Source: Mumia sp. Pv4-285
Lineage (GTDB): Bacteria; Actinomycetota; Actinomycetes; Propionibacteriales; Nocardioidaceae
Reading direction: 5' to 3'
Assembly: GCF_041320275.1 (NCBI RefSeq)
Contig: NZ_CP162023.1
Location: forward strand, 682,001 to 746,000
Length of the DNA stretch: 64,000 bases
Position 1 is the stretch's first letter; the number at the start of each line of letters is the position of its first letter. Under the pieces are notes generated by a model. That model was not told the origin of the DNA, made no database searches, and saw only the letters and a list, made by a program, of their open reading frames with translations. The position numbers and the translations under genes were made by a program. This document shows, one piece after another, positions 54,063 through 63,382 of the stretch.

Positions 54063-55195
54063 AGTCCCAACCCCTTCGCGACGATGTTGCGGAGAATCTC
54101 GGTCGTCCCGCCGCGGATCGTCCACGACGGGCCGACGAGGACGGCACGGGCGAGGAGCGCCTCGTACGGGTCCGGGCTCCCGAGGTCGGGTGAGTGGCCG
54201 AGGTGCCTTGTGACGATCTCGATGCACTCCTGCTCGAAGCGGGTGGCCATGTCCTTGACGAGCGCCGCCTCCAGGCTCGGCGAGGTACCGGCATCCACCA
54301 TTCGCGCGATCGACAGCGACATCCCGTGGAAGGACCAGCACCGTGCGGTGATCGCGCCCAGGTCCTCGTACGCACTCGTCGACCCCTCGTCAGAGACCGA
54401 TGCAGCCCACCGTTCGAGGATCGGGACGAGAGACATCCATCGGTCGACGCCTCCGCGCTCGAGGACGAGCTCGCCGGTGTTCTGGCCCCAGCCGGCACCC
54501 ACGGCCCCCAGCCGCATGTCGTCGGGGATGAAGACGTCCTCGAAGGCGACCTCGCAGAAGTCGGCGTTCCCGTCGATGAACGTGATGGGGGAGACGGTCA
54601 CCCCTGGCTGGTGGCGGTCGACGATGAACTGCGTCAGGCCCTGGTGACGGTCGTCCGACGTACGGAAGAGCGCGAGCAGGTGCGTTGCCTCGAAGGCGCC
54701 AGTGGTCCAGACCTTGGTGCCGTTGACACGCCACCCCCCGTCGACCGGCACGGCTCGAGTGCGCAGCGACGCGAGGTCTGAGCCGGAATCAGGCTCGCTC
54801 ATCCCGATCGCGAAGCACAGCTCGCCGGCGGCGATGCGAGGGAGGAAACGGTCCTTCTGTGCGTCGGTCCCGTTTGCCGCGATGTTCGGGCCTGACTGGC
54901 GGTCGGCGATCCAGTGCCACCCGACCGGCGCTCCGACGGCAAGCAGCTCCTCGACGACGATGAGCCGTTCGACCGCCGTGCGGCCACCGCCGTACGGCTT
55001 CGGGAAGGCCATACCGAGCCATCCGCGTCGGCCGAGATCGCGGGAGAACTCACGGTCGATCCCGCCGCTCATCCCGAGACCCACGTGGTACGAGCCGGCA
55101 GGCAGCCGCTCGGCGAGGTACTCGCGGACCTGGCGCCGGAGCTCTCGCTCCTGTGGGCTCAGCTCCGTGGCCTCGAGGGCGACGAGGGAGGTCAT
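54059..55195 (-). CDS. Acyl-CoA dehydrogenase (FadE type), probable partner subunit
   Basis: 378 residues. IGMSEPDSGSDLASLRTRA and WRVNGTKVWTTGA are the FAD/substrate motifs, IRGGTTEILRNIVAKGLGL the C-terminal end. ATG 55195 follows GAAGGAGCGTGACGCG. A promoter is visible upstream. First gene of the leftward operon dehydrogenase-dehydrogenase-crotonase-thiolase, a full beta-oxidation turn apart from the hydroxyacyl step. The product enoyl-CoA would pass to the crotonase or the MaoC enzymes across the divergent promoter. Confidence 0.88.
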   Translation of the reverse strand: MTSLVALEATELSPQERELRRQVREYLAERLPAGSYHVGLGMSGGIDREFSRDLGRRGWLGMAFPKPYGGGRTAVERLIVVEELLAVGAPVGWHWIADRQSGPNIAANGTDAQKDRFLPRIAAGELCFAIGMSEPDSGSDLASLRTRAVPVDGGWRVNGTKVWTTGAFEATHLLALFRTSDDRHQGLTQFIVDRHQPGVTVSPITFIDGNADFCEVAFEDVFIPDDMRLGAVGAGWGQNTGELVLERGGVDRWMSLVPILERWAASVSDEGSTSAYEDLGAITARCWSFHGMSLSIARMVDAGTSPSLEAALVKDMATRFEQECIEIVTRHLGHSPDLGSPDPYEALLARAVLVGPSWTIRGGTTEILRNIVAKGLGL

Positions 55196-55249
55196 CTCGC
55201 GTCACGCTCCTTCTCTCGATCTACCTGCTGCGGACTCAATGCTGCCCGT

Positions 55250-55279
55250 ACGATAGGCCGTGCGATGCTGAAATAACAA
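55250..55279 (-). promoter_or_regulatory. Leftward promoter for the acyl-CoA dehydrogenase operon
   Basis: On the minus strand TTGTTA (55279-55274), 18-base spacer, TATCGT (55255-55250). The fit is four of six in each box. Leader of about 50 bases to ATG 55195. Confidence 0.5.
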
Positions 55280-55303
55280 GTCGGAATGCTCCCTAAGTGA
55301 ATC

Positions 55304-55332
55304 TTGACTATCCACGCGAGACGAGCAATCAT
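55304..55332 (+). promoter_or_regulatory. Rightward promoter for the thiolase-MaoC-CoA-transferase operon
   Basis: TTGACT (55304-55309), 17-base spacer, AATCAT (55327-55332). It is followed by CTAGGAGGAACC before ATG 55358. Good sigma-70-like match. Confidence 0.6.
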
Positions 55333-55357
55333 GACCTACGCAACCCTAGGAGGAACC

Positions 55358-56524
55358 ATGACGGATGCCGTGATCGTCGATGCCGTGCGCACCCCGGTCG
55401 GCAAGCGCGGCGGCGCGTTGGCCGACATCCACCCGGTCGACCTGTCTGCCCACGTGCTCACCTCCCTCGCGCGACGCACGGGGCTGGATCCCGCCGAGGT
55501 CGACGACGTCGTCTGGGGCTGTGTCACACAGGCCGGTGAGCAGGCCGGCGGCGTCGGTCGCTTCGCCGCCCTCGCCGCCGGCTGGCCAGAGTCTGTCCCG
55601 GGGGTCACCGTGAACCGGGCGTGCGGCTCGTCGCAGCAGGCGGTGCACTTCGCTGCCGCCGGTGTCGCGGCTGGTCACTACGACATCGCGGTCGCCGGCG
55701 GCGTGGAGAGCATGTCTCGTGTGCCGATGGGGTCCAGCCACACGGTCCCCGGGTGCGGGAAGCCATTCGGCCCGGCCGTCCTCGAGCGCTACGACCACGT
55801 CGAGTTCAATCAGGGCGTCGGGGCCGAGCTGATCGCCGAACGATATGGGCTCACGCGCGCCGACCTCGATCAGCACGCCCTGGACTCCCACGCCCGCGCG
55901 GCTGCCGCGATCGACGAAGGGCGGTTCAAGGATCAGATCGCCGCGGTGGAGGTAGTGCGCGAGGACGGGACGTCCTTCCTCTTCGACACCGACGAAGGCG
56001 TCCGTCGGGGCGGGACCCTCGAACGGCTCGCCGGTCTGGCGACGCCGTTCCGAGAGGGCGGGCGCGTGAGCGCCGGCAACTCGTCGCAGATATCCGACGG
56101 TGCCGCGGCCCTTCTGGTCACGACTCCTGAGATCGCCGCCCAGCGAGGCTGGACCCCGATGGCGAGAGTCCACACTGTCGCTCTCGCCGGTGCCGATCCC
56201 GTCACGATGGCCCTCGGCCCCATCCCCGCCACGGCGAAGGTCCTCCAGCGGGCAGGGCTCGTCCTCGACGACATCGGGGTCTTCGAGATCAATGAGGCCT
56301 TCGCGCCGGTGACGCTCGCGTGGCTGGCCGAGACCGGGGCCGACTACGCGAGGCTGAACCCGCTCGGGGGCGCGATGGCCATCGGCCACCCCCTCGGCGC
56401 GTCCGGTGCCCGCATCACTACGACCCTCCTCCACCACCTGCGCGACACCGGCACTCGATACGGGCTCCAGGCGATGTGCGAGGCGGGCGGCATGGCCAAC
56501 GCCACCATCTTCGAGCTCCTGTGA
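55358..56524 (+). CDS. Acetyl-CoA acetyltransferase / 3-ketoacyl-CoA thiolase
   Basis: 388 residues from ATG 55358, with AGGAGGAACC before it. Nucleophile Cys in NRACGSSQQAVH near 89, GGVESMSRVP, NEAFAPV, catalytic His in AIGHPLGASGAR near 346 and second Cys in MCEAGGMANA near 376: a complete classical thiolase. It cleaves 3-ketoacyl-CoA with CoA or condenses acetyl-CoA; the catabolic operon favours cleavage. First gene of the rightward operon. Confidence 0.93.
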   Translation: MTDAVIVDAVRTPVGKRGGALADIHPVDLSAHVLTSLARRTGLDPAEVDDVVWGCVTQAGEQAGGVGRFAALAAGWPESVPGVTVNRACGSSQQAVHFAAAGVAAGHYDIAVAGGVESMSRVPMGSSHTVPGCGKPFGPAVLERYDHVEFNQGVGAELIAERYGLTRADLDQHALDSHARAAAAIDEGRFKDQIAAVEVVREDGTSFLFDTDEGVRRGGTLERLAGLATPFREGGRVSAGNSSQISDGAAALLVTTPEIAAQRGWTPMARVHTVALAGADPVTMALGPIPATAKVLQRAGLVLDDIGVFEINEAFAPVTLAWLAETGADYARLNPLGGAMAIGHPLGASGARITTTLLHHLRDTGTRYGLQAMCEAGGMANATIFELL

Positions 56525-56534
56525 GGACGACACC

Positions 56535-56993
56535 GTGACCCTGGACGATCAGATCATCGGCACCCGCGTGCCGGAGCACACCGCCGAGGTGGAGCGCGGC
56601 CGACTGCGGTTCTTCGCGAAAGCGACCGGTCAGAGGGACCCGGTCTACTCCGACGTCGAGCAGGCACGAGCGGCCGGGCACCCGGACCTCCCAGTTCCGC
56701 CCACCTTCCTGTTCTGCCTGAACATGGAAACCCCCGAGCCGTTCGCCCTCTACACGACGCTCGGGATCGACCCCCGGACGATCCTGCACGGCGAGCAGGC
56801 CTTCGACTACCACGCGATGGCCTATGCCGGCGACGTGCTGAGCTTCGCCACGCACGTCAGCGACGTCTACTCCAAGAAGGGCGGCGCGCTCCAGTTCTTG
56901 GTGCGGACGACGGAGGTGACACGCGACGGCGAGCCCATCGCGACCCTCCGCTCCACCGCCGTGATCCGCGAGCCCGCAGCGGTCGCGTCGTGA
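56535..56993 (+). CDS. MaoC-like N-terminal dehydratase subunit (FAS1-DH type)
   Basis: 152 residues from GTG 56535. A hot-dog fold with RLRFFAKATGQRDPVYSDVEQA, PVPPTFLF and HGEQAFDYHAMAYAGDVLSF, the FAS1 dehydratase-region pattern. Such proteins pair with a second MaoC protein (here 58943-59323) to make an active enoyl-CoA hydratase. Overlaps the CoA-enzyme gene by 4 bases. Confidence 0.85.
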   Translation: MTLDDQIIGTRVPEHTAEVERGRLRFFAKATGQRDPVYSDVEQARAAGHPDLPVPPTFLFCLNMETPEPFALYTTLGIDPRTILHGEQAFDYHAMAYAGDVLSFATHVSDVYSKKGGALQFLVRTTEVTRDGEPIATLRSTAVIREPAAVAS

Positions 56994-58111
56994 TCGCCAC
57001 GGCGCGGGGGCCCCTCGCCGGTGTCAGGGTGATCGAGCTCGGTGGCATCGGTCCCGGGCCGTTCTGCGGAATGTTGCTCGCCGACCAGGGCGCCGAGGTG
57101 ATCCGCATCGACCGACCAGCCGACGCGGGCCAGCCGTCGGCGCACCCGGTCCTGCACCGGAACCGGCGGTCGATCACGCTGGACCTCAAGGATCCCCACG
57201 ACATCGAGGTCGCCGCCCGGCTGATCGACACCGCCGACGCGCTGATCGAGGGCTTCCGTCCCGGCGTCACAGAGCGGCTCGGTCTCGGCCCTGACGCGTG
57301 CCTCGCTCGGAACGCGCGGCTCGTCTACGGCCGGATGACGGGCTGGGGTCAGGATGGACCGCTCGCGCAAGAGCCGGGTCACGACATCAACTACATCGCC
57401 GTCGCGGGCGCGCTCGGCGCTTTCGGACCTGCCGACGACGTCCCGGCGGTCCCGCTGAATCTCGTCGGCGACATGGGCGGCGGCGGCATGCTCCTCGCGC
57501 TCGGCATCACCACCGCGCTCTACCAGGCACGGGTGAGTGGGCTAGGCCAGGTCGTCGACGCGGCGATGACGGACGGGACCGCCGTCCAGCTCGCGCTTGT
57601 CCACGGCCTGCGCGCTCGCGGCCGCTGGACCGATGACCGCGGCACGAACCTCTTCGACGGGGGAGCGCCGTTCTACCGCGCGTACCGGTGCTCGGACGAT
57701 CGTTTCGTGGCCGTCGGCTGCGTGGAGCCCCAGTTCTACGCCGCGATGCTCCGGGTCCTTGGGCTGACCGAGGACCCGGCGTTCGCGAAGCAGCACGATC
57801 GCGAAGCCTGGCCGGAAATGGCTCGCCGCCTCGCCGGTCTCTTCGCCTCGCGCTCACGTGACGCGTGGGCCGAGGCCTTCGAGGGACAGGCGGCGTGCGT
57901 CTCGCCGGTGCTCTCGCTCACCGAGGCCGCGGACCACCCGCACAACCAGGCCCGAGGCACGTTCAGCCCTCTCGAGGACGGTCACGTCCAACCCAACCCC
58001 GCGCCGCGGTTCCTCGGTACGCCGAGCGACGCGCCGCGTGCGGCTCCACTCGTCGGGGCGGACACCGAACGGATCCTCGCCGAGCTCGGCGTAGACGTCT
58101 CACGCCACTGA
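56990..58111 (+). CDS. CaiB/BaiF family enzyme, alpha-methylacyl-CoA racemase-like
   Basis: 373 residues from GTG 56990. GHDINYIAVAG gives His131 and NLVGDMGGGG gives Asp161, the catalytic His/Asp pair of AMACR at the same spacing (30 residues) as in the mycobacterial racemase. It would interconvert R and S 2-methylacyl-CoAs, allowing the dehydrogenases to act on branched or steroid side chains. A CoA-transferase role is less likely given that pair. Confidence 0.85.
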   Translation: MIATARGPLAGVRVIELGGIGPGPFCGMLLADQGAEVIRIDRPADAGQPSAHPVLHRNRRSITLDLKDPHDIEVAARLIDTADALIEGFRPGVTERLGLGPDACLARNARLVYGRMTGWGQDGPLAQEPGHDINYIAVAGALGAFGPADDVPAVPLNLVGDMGGGGMLLALGITTALYQARVSGLGQVVDAAMTDGTAVQLALVHGLRARGRWTDDRGTNLFDGGAPFYRAYRCSDDRFVAVGCVEPQFYAAMLRVLGLTEDPAFAKQHDREAWPEMARRLAGLFASRSRDAWAEAFEGQAACVSPVLSLTEAADHPHNQARGTFSPLEDGHVQPNPAPRFLGTPSDAPRAAPLVGADTERILAELGVDVSRH

Positions 58112-58138
58112 ACACCTCAGACAGCAGAAGGAGAACTC

Positions 58139-58939
58139 ATGGGAACGCTCGACGGAAGGGTCGCCCTCGTGTCGGGGTCCGGCCGTGGCATCGGTCGTGA
58201 GATCGCGCTCAAGCTGGCGCGCGAGGGCGCGTCGGTCGTGGTGAACGACCTCGACCCCGATCCGGCGGAGCAGACCGCGGCTGACATCAAGGCGGCCGGC
58301 GGCAATGCCGTGGTCTGTGCGGGGTCGGTGGTCGAAGACGGCTTCGCCGAGCGGTTCGTGCAGACGGCGACCGAGTCCTTCGGTGGCCTCGACATCATCG
58401 TCAACAACGCCGGCTACACCTGGGACACCGTGATCCAGAAGATGACCGACGAGCAGTGGGACACGATCGTCGACGTTAACCTCAAAGCGCCGTTCCGGAT
58501 ACTGCGCGCCGCCCAGCCGTGGTTCAAGGAGCAACCCGTCGACCACCACCGCAAAGTCGTCAACGTCTCGTCGACCTCCGGCGTCTTCGGCAACCCCGGC
58601 CAGGCGAACTACGCCGCGGCCAAGGCCGGACTCGTCGGGCTCACCAAGACCCTCGCCAAGGAATGGGGCCGTTACAGGGTCAACGTCAACGCGGTGGCGT
58701 ACGGCTTCATCCGCACCCGGATGACCGAGGCGATCGAGGACGACAAGACCCTCACGATCGACGGTCGAGACATCAAGGTCGGCGTCCGCGCCGAACGCCT
58801 CGAGACGATCGAGAAGATGATCCCGCTCGGCCGGGGCGGCACACCGCAGGAGGCTGCTGGCGCCGTCTACCTGCTGTGCGCGCCGGAGTCCGACTACGTC
58901 AACGCGCAGTGCCTCGTCGTCGACGGCGGGCGGGTGTGA
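58139..58939 (+). CDS. Short-chain dehydrogenase (FabG / hydroxyacyl-CoA dehydrogenase type)
   Basis: 266 residues. Nucleotide motif GSGRGIG near 14-20, NNAG near 89-92, catalytic Ser in NVSSTSGVFG and Tyr/Lys in YAAAK near 159-163. It resembles the dehydrogenase half of MFE-2 (17-beta-HSD4) proteins, with FGNPGQANYAAAKAG. It would oxidise 3-hydroxyacyl-CoA to 3-ketoacyl-CoA with NAD, the step before the thiolases. Strong GAAGGAG ribosome site; 3 bases before the MaoC gene. Confidence 0.9.
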   Translation: MGTLDGRVALVSGSGRGIGREIALKLAREGASVVVNDLDPDPAEQTAADIKAAGGNAVVCAGSVVEDGFAERFVQTATESFGGLDIIVNNAGYTWDTVIQKMTDEQWDTIVDVNLKAPFRILRAAQPWFKEQPVDHHRKVVNVSSTSGVFGNPGQANYAAAKAGLVGLTKTLAKEWGRYRVNVNAVAYGFIRTRMTEAIEDDKTLTIDGRDIKVGVRAERLETIEKMIPLGRGGTPQEAAGAVYLLCAPESDYVNAQCLVVDGGRV

Positions 58940-58942
58940 GCC

Positions 58943-59323
58943 ATGAAGGTCGGTGACACCCATGTCCTCGAGGCCCCCGAGATCACGAGGAGCACGCTCG
59001 CCCTCTACGCGGGCGCGTCCGGAGACCACAACCCCGTCCACATCGACATCGACGCGTGCCGTGCGGTCGGCATCGACGACGTGTTCGCCCACGGCATGCT
59101 CTCGATGGCCTACCTCGCGGGCCTGCTCACGAGCTGGTTGCCGCAGGAGCGGATCCGCTCGTACGGCGTGCGGTTCGCCGCGATCACGCCCGTGCACGCC
59201 GAGCCGACCTGCTCCGGCACGGTGACGGCGATCGAGGACGGCATCGCCTACGTCGACCTCCGCGTGACGCTCACCGACGGCACGGACACCCTCGTCGGCA
59301 ACGCCGCCGTCTCACTCGACTGA
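58943..59323 (+). CDS. MaoC-like enoyl-CoA hydratase
   Basis: 126 residues. Hydratase-2 motif YAGASGDHNPVHIDIDACRAVG with the catalytic Asp/His and FAHGMLSMAYLAGLL. It likely acts together with the FAS1-type subunit at 56535-56993 on unsaturated acyl-CoAs, as in ChsH1/ChsH2-like pairs. Placed directly after the hydroxyacyl-CoA dehydrogenase. Confidence 0.88.
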   Translation: MKVGDTHVLEAPEITRSTLALYAGASGDHNPVHIDIDACRAVGIDDVFAHGMLSMAYLAGLLTSWLPQERIRSYGVRFAAITPVHAEPTCSGTVTAIEDGIAYVDLRVTLTDGTDTLVGNAAVSLD

Positions 59324-59345
59324 CCTATCGACCTCGAAGGAAACC

Positions 59346-60503
<1,158 letters not shown>

Positions 60504-60536
60504 GCACCTCGGTCGCGACGGCCGCGTAGGAGCGCA

Positions 60537-62102
60537 ATGCACCTCACCCATGCGCTGCACCAAACCGTAGTGAGCGCACCCGACGCGCCGCTCACCCGCT
60601 GCGGTGATCGTGTCCGCACCGCCCGCGAGGTCGCCGACCGTGTCGCGCACCTCGCGGGCGGACTGGGTGAGCTCGGCGTCGAGGAAGGCGATCGTGTCTC
60701 CGTCCTCGCGGCCAACTCCGACCGCCACCACGAGGTCTTCCTCGCGACGTGGTGGTGCGGAGCCGCGATCAATCCCGTCAACGTCCGCTGGAGCGCAGCC
60801 GAGATCGCGTATTCGCTCGCTGACTGCGGCTCGCGGGTGCTCTTCGTCGATGACGAGTTCCTTGGGGTCCTCGCACACCCGGCGGTACGACGGCTCGACC
60901 TGCTGGTCGTGTACTGCGGCGAGGGCGAGGCGCCCGACGGGATGGTCGGGTACGAGGAGCTGATCAGCGCGGCCGAGCCGATCGAGGACCGGCGTCGCGG
61001 AGACGACGCCCTTGCCGCCGTGCTCTACACCGGGGGGACCACCGGGCACCCCAAAGGGGTGATGGTCAGCCACCGCGGACTGGTCACGTCTGCCCTCACG
61101 GCGCAGGTCGCCGAACCGACGAGCGTGCCCGGCGGGGTCAACCTCGTTGTGGCCCCCTTGTTCCACATCGCGGCGATCCAGGGGTGGATCACACAACAGC
61201 TGGTCGGTGGCAGCTTCGTCTTCCTGCGCGCGTTCGACCCCGTCGCGGTGCTCGCGGCGATCGCCCGACACCGAGTCACGCGGACGACTCTCGTGCCCAC
61301 GATGCTCCAACGGGTGGTCGACCATCCTGACCTCGCGTCGTACGACCTGCGGAGCCTGCACACGCTCGGGTACGGCGCGTCGCCCATCTCGGAGGCGCTG
61401 CTCGCCCGAGCGCTCGAGGCCTTCCCCAACAGCGGGTTCGTTCAGGGATACGGCATGACTGAGACCGGCACCGTCACGATGCTGGGACGCGAGGATCACC
61501 GCTGTCGAGGTCGACGCCTGCGATCGGTCGGCCGGGGCGTGCCGCAGCTGGAGATCCGCGTGGTCGACGAGGTTGGCCAGGAGGTTCCACTGGGCGAGAT
61601 CGGGCAGGTCGTCGTCCGCGGGGACCAGCTCATGCTCGGCTACTGGGGGCGACCAGATCTGACGGCGGACGCTGTCCAGGACGGCTGGATGCACACCGGT
61701 GACCTCGGCTATCTGGATTCCGGCGGCTACCTCTTCCTCGTCGACCGCCTGAAAGACATGATCATCTCCGGCGGGGAGAACGTGTACTCGAGCGAAGTGG
61801 AGAACGCGCTCGCCGACCATCCCGCCGTCGCGGGGTGCGCCGTCTTCGGCGTCCCCGACGAGGAGTGGGGCGAGGTCGTCCACGCCGCAGTCGTGCTGCA
61901 CGACCGTCGTTCGGCGTCCCCCGACGAGCTCGTCGCTCACGTGCGCGGGAGAATCGCGGCGTACAAGGCGCCGCGGCAGGTCGACATCGTGGATGCGCTC
62001 CCGCTGTCATCCGCGGGCAAGGTGCTCAAGCGCGAGCTTCGGCGCCGGTCTGTGAGATCCGGCGCGGCACCGGGGATAGAGTCGGTGACCGATGAGTCCT
62101 GA
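60537..62102 (+). CDS. Acyl-CoA synthetase (AMP-binding)
   Basis: 521 residues. P-loop YTGGTTGHPKGVM near 161-173, GYGMTETG near 302-309, adenylate motif MHTGDLGYLDSGGYLFLVDRLKDMIISGGENVY near 384-415 and the catalytic lysine in LSSAGKVLKREL near 497. It activates a carboxylic acid to its CoA ester using ATP, the entry step of the pathway. Fatty or sterol side-chain acids are the probable substrates. Starts 33 bases after the dehydrogenase gene. Confidence 0.92.
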   Translation: MHLTHALHQTVVSAPDAPLTRCGDRVRTAREVADRVAHLAGGLGELGVEEGDRVSVLAANSDRHHEVFLATWWCGAAINPVNVRWSAAEIAYSLADCGSRVLFVDDEFLGVLAHPAVRRLDLLVVYCGEGEAPDGMVGYEELISAAEPIEDRRRGDDALAAVLYTGGTTGHPKGVMVSHRGLVTSALTAQVAEPTSVPGGVNLVVAPLFHIAAIQGWITQQLVGGSFVFLRAFDPVAVLAAIARHRVTRTTLVPTMLQRVVDHPDLASYDLRSLHTLGYGASPISEALLARALEAFPNSGFVQGYGMTETGTVTMLGREDHRCRGRRLRSVGRGVPQLEIRVVDEVGQEVPLGEIGQVVVRGDQLMLGYWGRPDLTADAVQDGWMHTGDLGYLDSGGYLFLVDRLKDMIISGGENVYSSEVENALADHPAVAGCAVFGVPDEEWGEVVHAAVVLHDRRSASPDELVAHVRGRIAAYKAPRQVDIVDALPLSSAGKVLKRELRRRSVRSGAAPGIESVTDES

Positions 62103-62132
62103 TGACGTGAGCACGAGCGCTGGAGGAGGACC

Positions 62133-63332
62133 GTGACGACCGCATCATCGCGTCCGGTCCCGGTCCGTCGCCGTCCCGCGAACCGTCGCCAGCAGATCAC
62201 CACCGCAGCCGGCGACCTGTTCGCCGAGCGCGGCTACCACAATGTCTCGCTCGCCGAGGTTGCCGCGGTCGTCGACATCACGGCGCCCTCGCTCTACCGG
62301 CACTTCCGCAACAAGCACGACCTCCTACGCGCGGTCGTGCACGCGAGCATGGAGGGAACCGACGAGATGGTGTCGGCGACCGGCTCGATCGAGGCGCTGC
62401 TGAAGGCGTTCGCGGCCCGCTGCCTCGATCGCCGGTCGGCACCGATCCTGTGGCAGCGGGAGTCGCGTCACCTCGCAGACAGCGACCGTGCGGAGCTCTG
62501 GGACGAGCTCACGCTCATCGAGTCGAAAGTCTCGGAGCTGATCCGGCGTCGCCGTCCGGAGCTCTCACCCGACGACGCGCGCCTGCTGGCCTGGGCGACG
62601 ACGTCGATCTACAGCAGCGTCTCGTTCCACCGGGTGACGATCCCGCGCCGAGCGTACGAGCGCCTGCTTGTATCGCTGGGCGAGTCGGTCGTCTCCTGCG
62701 ACCTGTACGGCCCCGGCGGTGAGCCCGAGAACGCGCCGGAGCGGCCCCCGGCTCCGGCCATCGAGGGCTTCCCGTCGTCGATGCGCGAGACCTTGCTGAA
62801 CGAGGCCGTCCGCCTCTTCGACCAACGTGGGTTCCGTTCGGTCAGCACCGACGACATCGGCGCCGCTGTGGGCACCTCAGGACCGAACATCTACAAGCAC
62901 TTCACCACCAAGACCGAGCTGCTGGAGGCGGCCGTGCTCCGCGCTGGTGAGCGACGTCGGTCGGCCACGTCGGAGGCTCTCGTTCGTGCGCAGGATCCCG
63001 CCGACCTCCTTGGCCGGCTCGTTGATTCGTACGTGGGCTTCGCGATCGAGAACAGCCATCTTCTCGGTGTGCTCGTCAGCGAGCTCGACCAGCTGCCCGA
63101 AGTCCAGCGTCGAGCCAGCCGGCAGTCACAGCGTGACTTCCTGGCACTGTGGGTCGGCGTCCTGACCCAAGACAGGCCTGAGCTCGATCCGAAGGTCGCC
63201 AAGATCACCGTGCTCGCGACCCTGGCGGTCGTCGACAACGTCGTCCGGACACCGCCCCTGAGCGCCCGCCCGGACCTTGCTGCCCGGCTCTCCCGGATCT
63301 GTCTCGCGCTGCTGGAGAACCCTCACGCATAG
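62133..63332 (+). CDS. Double-TetR transcriptional regulator (second copy)
   Basis: 399 residues, again two TetR units in one chain: VSLAEVAAVVDITAPSLYRHFRNKHDLL near 34-62 and VSTDDIGAAVGTSGPNIYKHFTTKTELL near 232-260. Same architecture as the protein at 48682-49863 but distinct HTHs. It ends the rightward operon and is followed by a strong terminator, so it is an operon-encoded repressor that likely responds to an acyl-CoA. GTG 62133 after GGAGGAGGACC. Confidence 0.88.
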   Translation: MTTASSRPVPVRRRPANRRQQITTAAGDLFAERGYHNVSLAEVAAVVDITAPSLYRHFRNKHDLLRAVVHASMEGTDEMVSATGSIEALLKAFAARCLDRRSAPILWQRESRHLADSDRAELWDELTLIESKVSELIRRRRPELSPDDARLLAWATTSIYSSVSFHRVTIPRRAYERLLVSLGESVVSCDLYGPGGEPENAPERPPAPAIEGFPSSMRETLLNEAVRLFDQRGFRSVSTDDIGAAVGTSGPNIYKHFTTKTELLEAAVLRAGERRRSATSEALVRAQDPADLLGRLVDSYVGFAIENSHLLGVLVSELDQLPEVQRRASRQSQRDFLALWVGVLTQDRPELDPKVAKITVLATLAVVDNVVRTPPLSARPDLAARLSRICLALLENPHA

Positions 63333-63335
63333 CTC

Positions 63336-63371
63336 GGGCCCGGAGCGCACCGCGTGGTGCGCCCCGGGCCC
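63336..63371. terminator. Bidirectional terminator between convergent genes
   Basis: A 16-base stem with a single mismatch, left arm GGGCCCGGAGCGCACC (63336-63351), right arm at 63356-63371 and loop GCGT. It stands between the stop of the double-TetR gene and the stop of the convergent ligase, so it can end both transcripts. Confidence 0.8.
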
Positions 63372-63382
63372 AGCCCGGCCTG

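Noticed and set aside
52246-54498. 750-codon version of the crotonase gene
   Set aside because: The first 496 codons are an Arg-rich shadow of two overlapping dehydrogenase genes; the protein begins at 53010 with MSQSIEV.
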